17,095 nucleotides of DNA from contig JAUTWY010000362.1 of the NCBI GenBank assembly GCA_030838305.1, positions 1 through 17,095 of the forward strand, in the 5' to 3' direction. The DNA comes from Acidobacteriaceae bacterium. GTDB lineage: Bacteria > Acidobacteriota > Terriglobia > Terriglobales > Acidobacteriaceae. The position numbers were made by a program, and so were the translations under genes. The notes under the pieces were generated by a model, which worked only from the letters and a program-made list of their open reading frames with translations, did no database searches and was not told the origin of the DNA. Of this stretch, positions 7,617 through 13,803 are shown piece by piece. Position 1 is the stretch's first letter, and every line of letters begins with the position of its first letter.

Positions 7617-9097
7617 GCGGCATCTTTTTCGACCGCCCACAGTTCCAAATCAACTCCCATGCGTCGGCGCGGCACCAGGGTCAGCTTTACTTCGCCGGCT
7701 CGCTGGCTAACGCGCACTTTTTCAACCGCACGACTGCGCCCCAGATTCAAGGCGCGTGCCAACCGTAACAGTAAAATCGCCTTCTGCACTCCTGGACGGT
7801 CCGCGGGATCGATCGCTTTCATGGGAGCTTCTTCGATCGCCGGCCGCGACTTTCCCAGATAGCGCGCAATTGCGGCAATGATTCGGCGCTGCTGCGGCGT
7901 ATAGCCCAGAATCTCCGAGTTCGAGATGATGTAATAGGTGTGCCGGTGATGGCCATTGCGGTTGAGGTAATCTCCAACCTCATACAGCATCGCAGCCGCC
8001 GAGAGCCATTCCCGAAATTCCGGCGCGAGCCCGTGTACCGAACGCAGCGCCGAGAACAGAAACATCGCCGATTCACGCACATCGAGTGCGTGCTTGATGT
8101 CCACCCGATAGTGAGCAACGGCCCGCGTGATCGATTCCCAGCGTTCCGATTCGATCTGTTTTCCGGAGCGCGTGCTGCGGTCGTATTCCGCTGCCATCTG
8201 CGCCAGCAGGCCGTCACGCAGGCCTAGTGGCGAATAGCGAAAGCCCTTAAGGTGGCAACGCTCGAGCAGTTCGTGATACACCACTGCTCCGGCGACAATG
8301 ATTTCTGCGCGGCGCAGGCCGATGCCTTCAATCTTGCGCCGTTCCTCCACCGGCAACCGCGACAGGCGTTTGGCGATTCGCGTCATCTCCGCCAAAGAGA
8401 CAGCGAGTCGCTGCCGGCTTCCGTTCTTGCGCAGATGACTGGCGGTGGCGGCCAAAGCGGCAGCGGTCCCGGAGGTGGCAATCACGCTCTTAACCCGGGC
8501 CGCCACAATGCGGGGCGCGATCCGGTTCACTTCGCGGGCCACGAATCCTTGAAGGCGCTTCAGCTCGCCCTTACGTGGCGGATCGTGCCGAAGAAATTCA
8601 TCGGTAAGACGGACTGCGCCGAGGGGCAAACTCACCGTGTCGCGAATCTGGCTCTTGTCAGAAACCGTTAGTTCGCAGCTTCCCCCTCCTAAATCCATCA
8701 TGAGAGTGGGCGAACTGTCTCCGCGCAGATTCGAAACCAATCCGAGATGGATGAGACGCGCTTCTTCCAATCCAGAAATAATTTCGACTTTCCAGCCCGT
8801 GGCCGATCGCACCCACTCCAGAAACGCTTGCGAATTGCGCGCATCCCGCAGCGCGCTCGTGGCCACGACCCGGACTGGATCTGTGACCGCCTGTTGCATC
8901 GCGCGATGAAAACGGCGCAAGACCTTGACCGTTTCTGCCATCGACTCGGGAGAGAGAAACCCGGAACGAAACACGCCTTCGCCCAGTCGTGTGACCTCGC
9001 GGTCTTCGTGAACAGGATGCAGGCGGCCACGCGTAAGCCGCGCGATCTTCAGACGAACGGAATTGGAACCGATATCAACCGCGGCAAAGGTCGGCAT
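7568..9097 (-). CDS. ppx: Exopolyphosphatase Ppx/GppA family, 509 aa
   Basis: Hydrolyses terminal phosphates from polyphosphate (or the 5' phosphate of pppGpp). It has an ASKHA actin-like fold at about 1-300: phosphate-1 loop AAVDIGSNSVRL (5-16), RVVATSALRDARN (76-88), the catalytic-glutamate segment ISGLEEARLIH (107-117), phosphate-2 loop MMDLGGGSCEL (133-143) and IATSGTAAALA (206-216). Residues about 320-509 form the HD-like C-terminal domain seen in long Ppx proteins (HHRHTYYIISNSEILGYT, 383-400). The length matches E. coli Ppx (513), favouring exopolyphosphatase over short Ppx-only forms. GppA activity cannot be excluded by sequence, but the ppk and CHAD neighbours favour polyphosphate. 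It lies downstream of the CHAD gene on the same strand, 152 bases away, and no Shine-Dalgarno sequence is visible at its ATG. Confidence 0.92.
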   Translation of the reverse strand: MPTFAAVDIGSNSVRLKIARLTRGRLHPVHEDREVTRLGEGVFRSGFLSPESMAETVKVLRRFHRAMQQAVTDPVRVVATSALRDARNSQAFLEWVRSATGWKVEIISGLEEARLIHLGLVSNLRGDSSPTLMMDLGGGSCELTVSDKSQIRDTVSLPLGAVRLTDEFLRHDPPRKGELKRLQGFVAREVNRIAPRIVAARVKSVIATSGTAAALAATASHLRKNGSRQRLAVSLAEMTRIAKRLSRLPVEERRKIEGIGLRRAEIIVAGAVVYHELLERCHLKGFRYSPLGLRDGLLAQMAAEYDRSTRSGKQIESERWESITRAVAHYRVDIKHALDVRESAMFLFSALRSVHGLAPEFREWLSAAAMLYEVGDYLNRNGHHRHTYYIISNSEILGYTPQQRRIIAAIARYLGKSRPAIEEAPMKAIDPADRPGVQKAILLLRLARALNLGRSRAVEKVRVSQRAGEVKLTLVPRRRMGVDLELWAVEKDAAYFREVFGRALSTAAE

Positions 9098-9143
9098 GAG
9101 GCAAGGCCAACAGTTTACATGGCAGGTGCCGCCTGGTCATCAG

Positions 9144-9171
9144 ATGTTGGAGAATCATGTTGGAGAATCAT
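9144..9171. repeat. 13-base tandem repeat upstream of ppx
   Basis: ATGTTGGAGAATC occurs twice back to back (9144-9156 and 9157-9169), followed by AT, the first two bases of a third unit. It lies in the 152-base spacer between the CHAD gene and ppx, about 47-75 bases upstream of the ppx start in the direction of transcription. The repeat is exact, which suggests recent duplication or slippage. Confidence 0.85.
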
Positions 9172-9249
9172 CGCGGGTCGTCGCTGGCATTACGAAGAGG
9201 GTATTTCCAGACCGCAGTTTGGGAAGTCTAGAACAAAGGGCAGCATCGA

Positions 9250-10080
9250 TTATGCGGCGGAGCGGATCGCCTTTTCTGGCACCCGATCCGGGGAAGGGCG
9301 GGTTGGAGCCGAAACCACCTTGGGCCGCATTTGCGAGAGCACTGACACCGCATGGCGAAATTTTGCTCCCGTTACGTTGTGTAACTCCGACACCAGCGAC
9401 GATTCGCGCACGTCACCCAGATACTCACTCGCCGTTTGCGTCAAAGTAAGCCAGTCGTGCCAGTCGCCCAACGCGTCCTGGATGCGCTTGAGCCCGGTGA
9501 TGAACTGCGCGGCTTCGACGGATTCGTCGGCGAACTCAGCCGCGTAACGCGCCCGCTTCGTCGCAATACGGTACTGGTGCAATAACTCCTCGGTCATCGG
9601 GCCATCCTCACGATGGATCCGTTCCAGCATCCCTTTCGCGACCGCCAGAGGATCCCGGCTCGCGTCCGGCTTAAACTCCCTGCCGGCACGTTTCAGCCGC
9701 TTGTGAGTTTCGCGAATCGTGCGGTCGTCGACCGCCTTCTTGAGCTTCTTTTCCTGGCGGCCGCGGAGTTCAATCAATTCGTTCATTAATTGAGTCTTGC
9801 GCCGTGGTTCGCGAGGAATCTTCAAAGCGCGCAACGCGGCCAACTGCACGTCCAAATCCCGCACCTTACCCGCACGCTTACGGATTCGGCCCAGCAGCTT
9901 TAGAAGTTTTTTCTGACTGCGGTCCTGCTCCGGCGAAAGCTCGCCCAGCAGTATCTGCAAACGGCGGGCCCCGGTGCGCAGCCGATGCACATGATGCGCG
10001 TCAGGGGTCGACGAAAGCTTATCCAAGTCCTGTTCAAGCTTGCGGAATACCGCGCGGCTGCGCTTGGGTGCGATTGACAT
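9250..10080 (-). CDS. CHAD-domain protein, 276 aa, likely polyphosphate-binding
   Basis: CHAD (conserved histidine alpha-helical domain) proteins are helical bundles with a basic groove that binds inorganic polyphosphate. The two internal repeats are visible: HVHRLRTGARRL (30-41) and HQYRIATKRARY (168-179), each with a His followed by spaced Arg/Lys. The conserved IQDALGDWHDW segment is at 200-210. Basic residues are dense throughout (for example RIRKRAGKVRDL, 65-76). There is no CYTH domain, so this is a stand-alone CHAD protein. I use the internal ATG at 10078-10080. A longer frame reaches 10155, adding 25 residues, but its ATG would abut the candidate Pho box and leave no room for a promoter. 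The gene is divergent from pstC and upstream of ppx. The domain call is firm and the start is uncertain. Confidence 0.9.
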   Translation of the reverse strand: MSIAPKRSRAVFRKLEQDLDKLSSTPDAHHVHRLRTGARRLQILLGELSPEQDRSQKKLLKLLGRIRKRAGKVRDLDVQLAALRALKIPREPRRKTQLMNELIELRGRQEKKLKKAVDDRTIRETHKRLKRAGREFKPDASRDPLAVAKGMLERIHREDGPMTEELLHQYRIATKRARYAAEFADESVEAAQFITGLKRIQDALGDWHDWLTLTQTASEYLGDVRESSLVSELHNVTGAKFRHAVSVLSQMRPKVVSAPTRPSPDRVPEKAIRSAA

Positions 10081-10154
10081 AAAGAGAAAATCGAATATGG
10101 GAGACGAAACTACAGGCTTGTCCGCGAAAATGCAATCCCTGAAAAGCTTCGTCA

Positions 10155-10172
10155 TTTTAACACCCTGTTAAC
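10155..10172 (+). promoter_or_regulatory. Candidate Pho box between CHAD gene and pstC
   Basis: TTTTAAC (10155-10161), ACCC (10162-10165) and TGTTAAC (10166-10172) form a 7-4-7 direct repeat with an 11-base period, like the box upstream of pstS. Its right half extends to TGTTAACA, which is a perfect 8-base palindrome, so the site can be read in part on both strands. It ends 14 bases before the GTG and 23 bases before the ATG proposed for pstC, and lies 74 bases upstream of the CHAD start used here. Confidence 0.65.
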
Positions 10173-10186
10173 AGGATTCTGCTACG

Positions 10187-11236
10187 GTGAAAGCGATGGC
10201 CATTCCCTCCTTACCACGGCCTAATATGCACGGTCCGCAACCCATTGAATCGACAAAGGTTAACGACTTCCCCTCGACAGACGAGCGCTCTATCTCTCTT
10301 TTTCGCGGAACCACCGGCGAAACCGCCGACCGCGTATTCAAGTTCGTCATGCTGCTGTGCGGCCTAGCTGTGCTGGCCACGCTGGCCCTAATCGTCTACC
10401 AGTTGGTCATGCGCTCGGCACTCTCCTGGCATGCCTTCGGATTTAAGTTCTTCGCCGGCCATGATTGGGATCCGGTAAATGAACATTTCGGAGCGATGCC
10501 GTTTGTTTACGGGACCCTGGTCTCCTCGCTTCTGGCGCTGCTCATCGCTGTACCGCTGTCGATAGGCGTCGCAGTGTTCACCACCGAGATGTGTCCGGTG
10601 GCATTGCGTGGTCCGCTTTCATTCTTCGTGGAATTGCTGGCCGCGATTCCAAGCGTAGTCTACGGACTGTGGGCGATCTTCGTGCTGGTACCGCTGCTCA
10701 GCAATTACGTTCAACCCTTTCTATCGAGGACGCTGGGCTGGACCGGTTTGTTCGAAGGGCCGCCCTACGGCATCAGCATGCTGGCGGCGGGGATCATCCT
10801 GGCGATCATGATTATCCCGATCATTTGTTCGATCACACGTGAAGTGCTCATGGTCGTCCCCCAGCATCAGCGCGAAGCAGCGCTGGCCCTGGGCGCAACC
10901 CGTTGGGAAATGATTCGCGTCGGAGTGCTGCGTAACGCGCGCGCCGGGATCATGGGGGGAATCATTCTGGGCTTGGGCCGCGCTCTGGGAGAAACCATGG
11001 CCGTGACCATGGTGATTGGAAATCGGCCCGAGATCGCAAAATCTTTATTCGCTCCGGGATACACCATGGCCAGCGTGCTGGCCAATGAGTTCAGCGAGGC
11101 CACGGGGAATGTCTATCTGTCGGCTCTGATTGAGATCGGGCTAGCGCTATTTCTCGTCACAATCATCGTCAACGCGCTAGCTCGATTGCTGGTCTGGACA
11201 GTCACCCGGGGCCTGCCTGCGAGGGCGAATGCCTGA
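10187..11236 (+). CDS. pstC: Phosphate ABC transporter permease PstC, 349 aa
   Basis: An inner-membrane permease of the PstSCAB phosphate importer. Six hydrophobic segments are visible at about 51-75, 106-133, 147-172, 197-217, 253-276 and 314-338. The EAA loop that docks on PstB is REAALALGATRWEMIR (229-244), followed by GLGRALGETMAV (262-273), typical of PstC. The N-terminus is about 25-30 residues longer than E. coli PstC. The start is uncertain: GTG at 10187 has AGGA 10 bases upstream, while ATG at 10196 or 10226 would also leave a complete protein. The closeness of the Pho box (14 bases before the GTG) argues that the true start may be one of the later codons or that the leader is very short. 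It overlaps pstA by 8 bases. The function is firm. Confidence 0.95.
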   Translation: MKAMAIPSLPRPNMHGPQPIESTKVNDFPSTDERSISLFRGTTGETADRVFKFVMLLCGLAVLATLALIVYQLVMRSALSWHAFGFKFFAGHDWDPVNEHFGAMPFVYGTLVSSLLALLIAVPLSIGVAVFTTEMCPVALRGPLSFFVELLAAIPSVVYGLWAIFVLVPLLSNYVQPFLSRTLGWTGLFEGPPYGISMLAAGIILAIMIIPIICSITREVLMVVPQHQREAALALGATRWEMIRVGVLRNARAGIMGGIILGLGRALGETMAVTMVIGNRPEIAKSLFAPGYTMASVLANEFSEATGNVYLSALIEIGLALFLVTIIVNALARLLVWTVTRGLPARANA

Positions 11237-12110
11237 AATCAACACTTCGGCGCGCACCCCGGTTGCGGCCATCGCCTTGCGGCGCCGGGTCACCGATCAC
11301 GTCATGACCGGCATTGCCGTGCTTACCGTTATCCTGGTCCTGGTCCCGTTATTCGCAATCTTCGCCTATCTCGTCTACCGCGGTCTGGGCTCGATTAACT
11401 GGGCCTTTCTCACGCAAACTCCGAAGCCAGTGGGCGAAGCGGGAGGCGGAATGGCGAACGCCATTGTCGGCTCAGCGTTCATTCTCGCCCTGGCCAGCCT
11501 TCTCGGCGTGCCCGTGGGCGTCGGCGCCGGCATCTATCTCGCGGAGTTCGGGCGCAACCGTTTCGGCGATGTTATTCGCTTCACCGCCGATGTCCTGAAC
11601 GGCGTGCCTTCGATCGTGATCGGTATTGTGGCCTACTCCCTCGTCGTCCTGTCGCAGAGGCATTTCTCCGCATTGGCCGGCGGAGTGGCCCTGGCCATCA
11701 TGATGATCCCCACCATCACCCGTACCACTGAAGAGATGCTTTTGCTGGTGCCGCAAGCTTTGCGTGAAGCTGCATATGGCTTGGGCGTTCCGCGCTGGCG
11801 CACCACTATCTCTATCACGCTGCGCACCGCAACCTCGGGCGTGATTACCGGAATTATGCTGGCGTTCGCGCGCGTCGCTGGCGAGACCGCACCGCTGCTT
11901 TTTACGGCGTTCGGTAATCAATTCTGGAATCTGCGCGCTAACCAGCCCACCGCCGCCCTGCCGCTTCAGATTTTCAGCTACGCTATTTCTCCCTATGACG
12001 AATGGCACCGGCAAGCTTGGGCTGGTGCGCTCGTTCTCATCGTTCTCATCGTCACCGCTATCGCGGCAGTACGCTTTGCGGTGCGCCGCGGCACGTTCGG
12101 AGCCACATAG
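11229..12110 (+). CDS. pstA: Phosphate ABC transporter permease PstA, 293 aa
   Basis: The second inner-membrane permease, forming a heterodimer with PstC. Hydrophobic segments are at about 25-50, 75-103, 120-141, 147-163, 203-226 and 264-284. Family signatures include DVLNGVPSIVIGIVAY (121-136), TRTTEEMLLLVPQALREAAYG in two adjoining segments (164-184, the EAA loop continuing to RW at 189-190) and RVAGETAPLLFTAFG (215-229), the last being highly typical of PstA. The start overlaps the end of pstC by 8 bases, indicating translational coupling, and pstB begins 2 bases after the stop. The length is normal. Confidence 0.96.
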   Translation: MPEINTSARTPVAAIALRRRVTDHVMTGIAVLTVILVLVPLFAIFAYLVYRGLGSINWAFLTQTPKPVGEAGGGMANAIVGSAFILALASLLGVPVGVGAGIYLAEFGRNRFGDVIRFTADVLNGVPSIVIGIVAYSLVVLSQRHFSALAGGVALAIMMIPTITRTTEEMLLLVPQALREAAYGLGVPRWRTTISITLRTATSGVITGIMLAFARVAGETAPLLFTAFGNQFWNLRANQPTAALPLQIFSYAISPYDEWHRQAWAGALVLIVLIVTAIAAVRFAVRRGTFGAT

Positions 12111-12112
12111 TA

Positions 12113-12871
12113 ATGGGCGTCGGAATCAAAGTCGAGGATCTGAATGCCTGGTACGGGAAGACTCAGGCGCTCTACGATATCCGCTTGACCGTCTCTGCGA
12201 ACCACGCCACCGCGCTCATCGGTCCCTCGGGCTGCGGCAAGTCAACGTTTATTCGTTGCCTGAACCGCATGCACGAAACCATTCCTGAGGCTCGCATCAC
12301 AGGCAGCGTCCGCATCGGCGATATCGATGCGTATAACGGCAGCTCGCCCACACAGCTTCGCCGTCGAGTTGGAATGGTGTTTCAAAAAGCGAATCCATTT
12401 CCCACGATGTCGATCTACGACAATGTTGCTTCCGGCCTGAAGCTGAACGGTTTTCGCGACCGCCGCAAGCTTGACGAGATTGTGCATCAATCTCTCGACT
12501 CCGCCGCCCTGTGGGATGAAGTAAAGGATCACCTCCACAAGAAATCAGGGGCTAGCCTTTCTGGAGGCCAGCAGCAGCGCCTTTGCATCGCCCGCGCACT
12601 GGCGGTTGAGCCGGAAGTCTTGTTGATGGATGAGCCCTGTTCCGCGCTTGATCCCATCTCCACCGGTAAGATCGAAGAGTTGATCTTTCAACTCAAGGAA
12701 CGGTATACGATAGTGATTGTGACCCACAACATGCAGCAGGCGGCGCGCGTCGCCGAGTTCACGGGGTTCTTCCTGCTGGGCAAGATGATCGAATTCGATC
12801 GAACGGAAAAAATATTTACAAAACCGTCAGACAAAAAGACGGAAGACTACATTACCGGCAGGTTTGGATAG
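12113..12871 (+). CDS. pstB: Phosphate ABC transporter ATP-binding protein PstB, 252 aa
   Basis: The cytoplasmic ATPase that drives phosphate import through PstCA. Motifs in order are Walker A GPSGCGKST (37-45), Q-loop Gln91 in VFQKANPFPTMS (89-100), signature LSGGQQQRLCIARAL (149-163), Walker B LLMDEPCSALDP (170-181) and the H-loop His205 in VTHNMQQAAR. The tyrosine of NAWYG and the PFPTMSIYDNVA segment are characteristic of PstB. An in-frame ATG at 12002 would add 37 residues inside pstA that resemble nothing in the family, so the start at 12113, 2 bases after the pstA stop, is preferred. Its ribosome binding site is weak, consistent with coupling to pstA. Confidence 0.97.
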   Translation: MGVGIKVEDLNAWYGKTQALYDIRLTVSANHATALIGPSGCGKSTFIRCLNRMHETIPEARITGSVRIGDIDAYNGSSPTQLRRRVGMVFQKANPFPTMSIYDNVASGLKLNGFRDRRKLDEIVHQSLDSAALWDEVKDHLHKKSGASLSGGQQQRLCIARALAVEPEVLLMDEPCSALDPISTGKIEELIFQLKERYTIVIVTHNMQQAARVAEFTGFFLLGKMIEFDRTEKIFTKPSDKKTEDYITGRFG

Positions 12872-12884
12872 GAAAGGTTAGATA

Positions 12885-13574
12885 ATGCGCACGCGCTTTC
12901 AGCAAGGCCTTGATGATCTACGTCAGAAATTGCTCCGCATGGGTGGTCTCGCGGAACAGGCGGTTGATCGCGCACGCCAGGCCTACATCGATCGCGACCT
13001 CGCCCGTTGCCAGATGATTCTCGAAGGCGAGGGCCTTATCAACACGTCCGAACGTGAGATTGACGAGGCGGCATTCGATCTGCTTGCCATGCAGCAGCCC
13101 ATGGCCGTCGATCTGCGATTCATCCTTGCCGTGACCAAAATTAATTCGGATCTGGAGCGGGTCGGCGACCAGGCGGTAAATATTGCCGAACGCGTCATGG
13201 ACATGGTGGATCTTCCCGCAGCTGATCTGCCTGTCGATATCGGGCGCATGGGTGCGGCCGTCAGCGCCATGGTGCGCCGGGCCCTGGAAGCGTTCATCGA
13301 GGGCAAAGCCGAATTGGCCCAGGCCGTCCTGGAAATGGACAACGTCGTCGACCGTATGAAGGACGATGCCTTCATTCAACTGGTGAAGACCATGAATCAG
13401 CGTCCTGAGGTCGTGCGCCAAGCTCTCGACGCATTGCTCATTGCGCGTAATCTTGAGCGCGTTGCCGACCACGCCACCAACATCGCCGAGGATGTAATCT
13501 TCTGGGTGCAAGGCGCCGACGTTCGCCATAACGTCAGCACCGAAGAGCATCCCGCGCCTGCGCCCGGCCACTGA
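12885..13574 (+). CDS. phoU: Phosphate-specific transport accessory protein PhoU, 229 aa
   Basis: PhoU couples the state of the Pst transporter to the PhoR sensor and dampens phosphate uptake and Pho regulon expression when phosphate is plentiful; it acts at the cytoplasmic face of the membrane. The two tandem three-helix PhoU repeats are clear, with metal-cluster motifs DLERVGDQAVNIAERV (89-104) and NLERVADHATNIAEDV (189-204). GGAAAGG 7 bases before the ATG is a good ribosome binding site. It follows pstB by 13 bases, the usual last gene of a pst operon. The final 15 residues (Pro/Ala/His/Glu-rich) are not conserved in the family. No phoR or phoB is found in the window. Confidence 0.97.
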   Translation: MRTRFQQGLDDLRQKLLRMGGLAEQAVDRARQAYIDRDLARCQMILEGEGLINTSEREIDEAAFDLLAMQQPMAVDLRFILAVTKINSDLERVGDQAVNIAERVMDMVDLPAADLPVDIGRMGAAVSAMVRRALEAFIEGKAELAQAVLEMDNVVDRMKDDAFIQLVKTMNQRPEVVRQALDALLIARNLERVADHATNIAEDVIFWVQGADVRHNVSTEEHPAPAPGH

Positions 13575-13582
13575 TTTGTTTT

Positions 13583-13668
13583 GTCATCCTGAGCGCCGCG
13601 GAATGATTCGCAAAATGAATTATTCCGCGGAAAAGCCTGCCCCTGAGCGCAGCCGAAGGGGATCCCCT
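13583..13668. repeat. Two degenerate copies of a 'CCTGAGCGC' intergenic element
   Basis: GTCATCCTGAGCGCCGCGGA (from 13583) and GCCCCTGAGCGCAGCCGAAG (from 13639) share the CCTGAGCGC core. They resemble the TCATCCTGAGCG-AGCGAAGGAT element I recall as common between genes in Acidobacteriota (recollection, not checked). The second copy contains AGGGGATCCCCT (13657-13668), a perfect 12-base palindrome, and its AGGGG arm can also pair with CCCCT at 13640-13644. Confidence 0.5.
13596..13630. other. Strong 15-base-pair hairpin downstream of phoU
   Basis: Bases 13596-13610 pair with 13616-13630 through 13 Watson-Crick and 2 G-T (G-U in RNA) pairs, with the five-base loop CAAAA; the outer arms are CCGCGGAAT and ATTCCGCGG. 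It begins 22 bases after the phoU stop. There is no T run on either side, so it may act as an mRNA-stabilising or pausing structure, or be part of a dispersed palindromic element. Confidence 0.75.
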
Positions 13669-13763
13669 GCACAGGTGCGCCGACACCCGCCCCGCAAGGA
13701 GTTTTCGCTACTGCCTTGCGCTCTTTGCAACTGCTTTGACCGAAGCTTCCCGGCTGAATTACG

Positions 13764-13791
13764 CTCTTTACTCTTTACTCTTGACTCTTTG
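13764..13791. repeat. Four heptanucleotide repeats ahead of the phosphoesterase gene
   Basis: CTCTTTA (13764-13770), CTCTTTA (13771-13777), CTCTTGA (13778-13784) and CTCTTTG (13785-13791) run directly into the ribosome binding site of the next gene (GGAGG, 13795-13799). The first two units are identical and the last two differ by one base each. The tract is pyrimidine-rich on the + strand. Confidence 0.85.
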
Positions 13792-13794
13792 TGC

Positions 13795-13799
13795 GGAGG
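13795..13799 (+). promoter_or_regulatory. Ribosome binding site deciding the phosphoesterase start
   Basis: GGAGG sits 4 bases before the ATG at 13804, slightly close but otherwise ideal. It supports 13804 over the upstream in-frame ATG at 13576, which lies in repeat-rich spacer. Confidence 0.7.
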
Positions 13800-13803
13800 T
13801 CCC

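Noticed and set aside
7026..7640. 204-residue frame antisense to sixA
   Set aside because: It is a shadow of the GC-rich sixA coding sequence, with no domain or ribosome binding site evidence.
8747..9547. 266-residue + strand frame across ppx and CHAD
   Set aside because: It runs antisense through two well-supported genes and the spacer; composition is that of a shadow frame.
10081..10155. 25-residue N-terminal extension of the CHAD protein
   Set aside because: Its ATG abuts the candidate Pho box and leaves no room for a promoter; the extension looks unlike the CHAD fold. Not excluded outright.
12033..12050. GTTCTCATC tandem repeat in pstA
   Set aside because: It encodes VLIVLI in a membrane helix, so it is explained by hydrophobic low-complexity coding.
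12002..12112. 37-residue N-terminal extension of PstB
   Set aside because: It lies wholly within pstA in another frame and resembles no PstB; the start at 12113 gives the standard family length.
13581..13587. TTGTCAT after phoU as an E. coli-like Pho half-site
   Set aside because: It stands alone, with no partner at an 11-base period, and is better explained as part of the TGTCATCCTGAGCG element.
13576..13803. Longer 1014-residue reading of the phosphoesterase gene
   Set aside because: The extra 76 residues are translated from hairpin and tandem-repeat spacer; the ATG at 13804 has GGAGG and opens a clean signal peptide.
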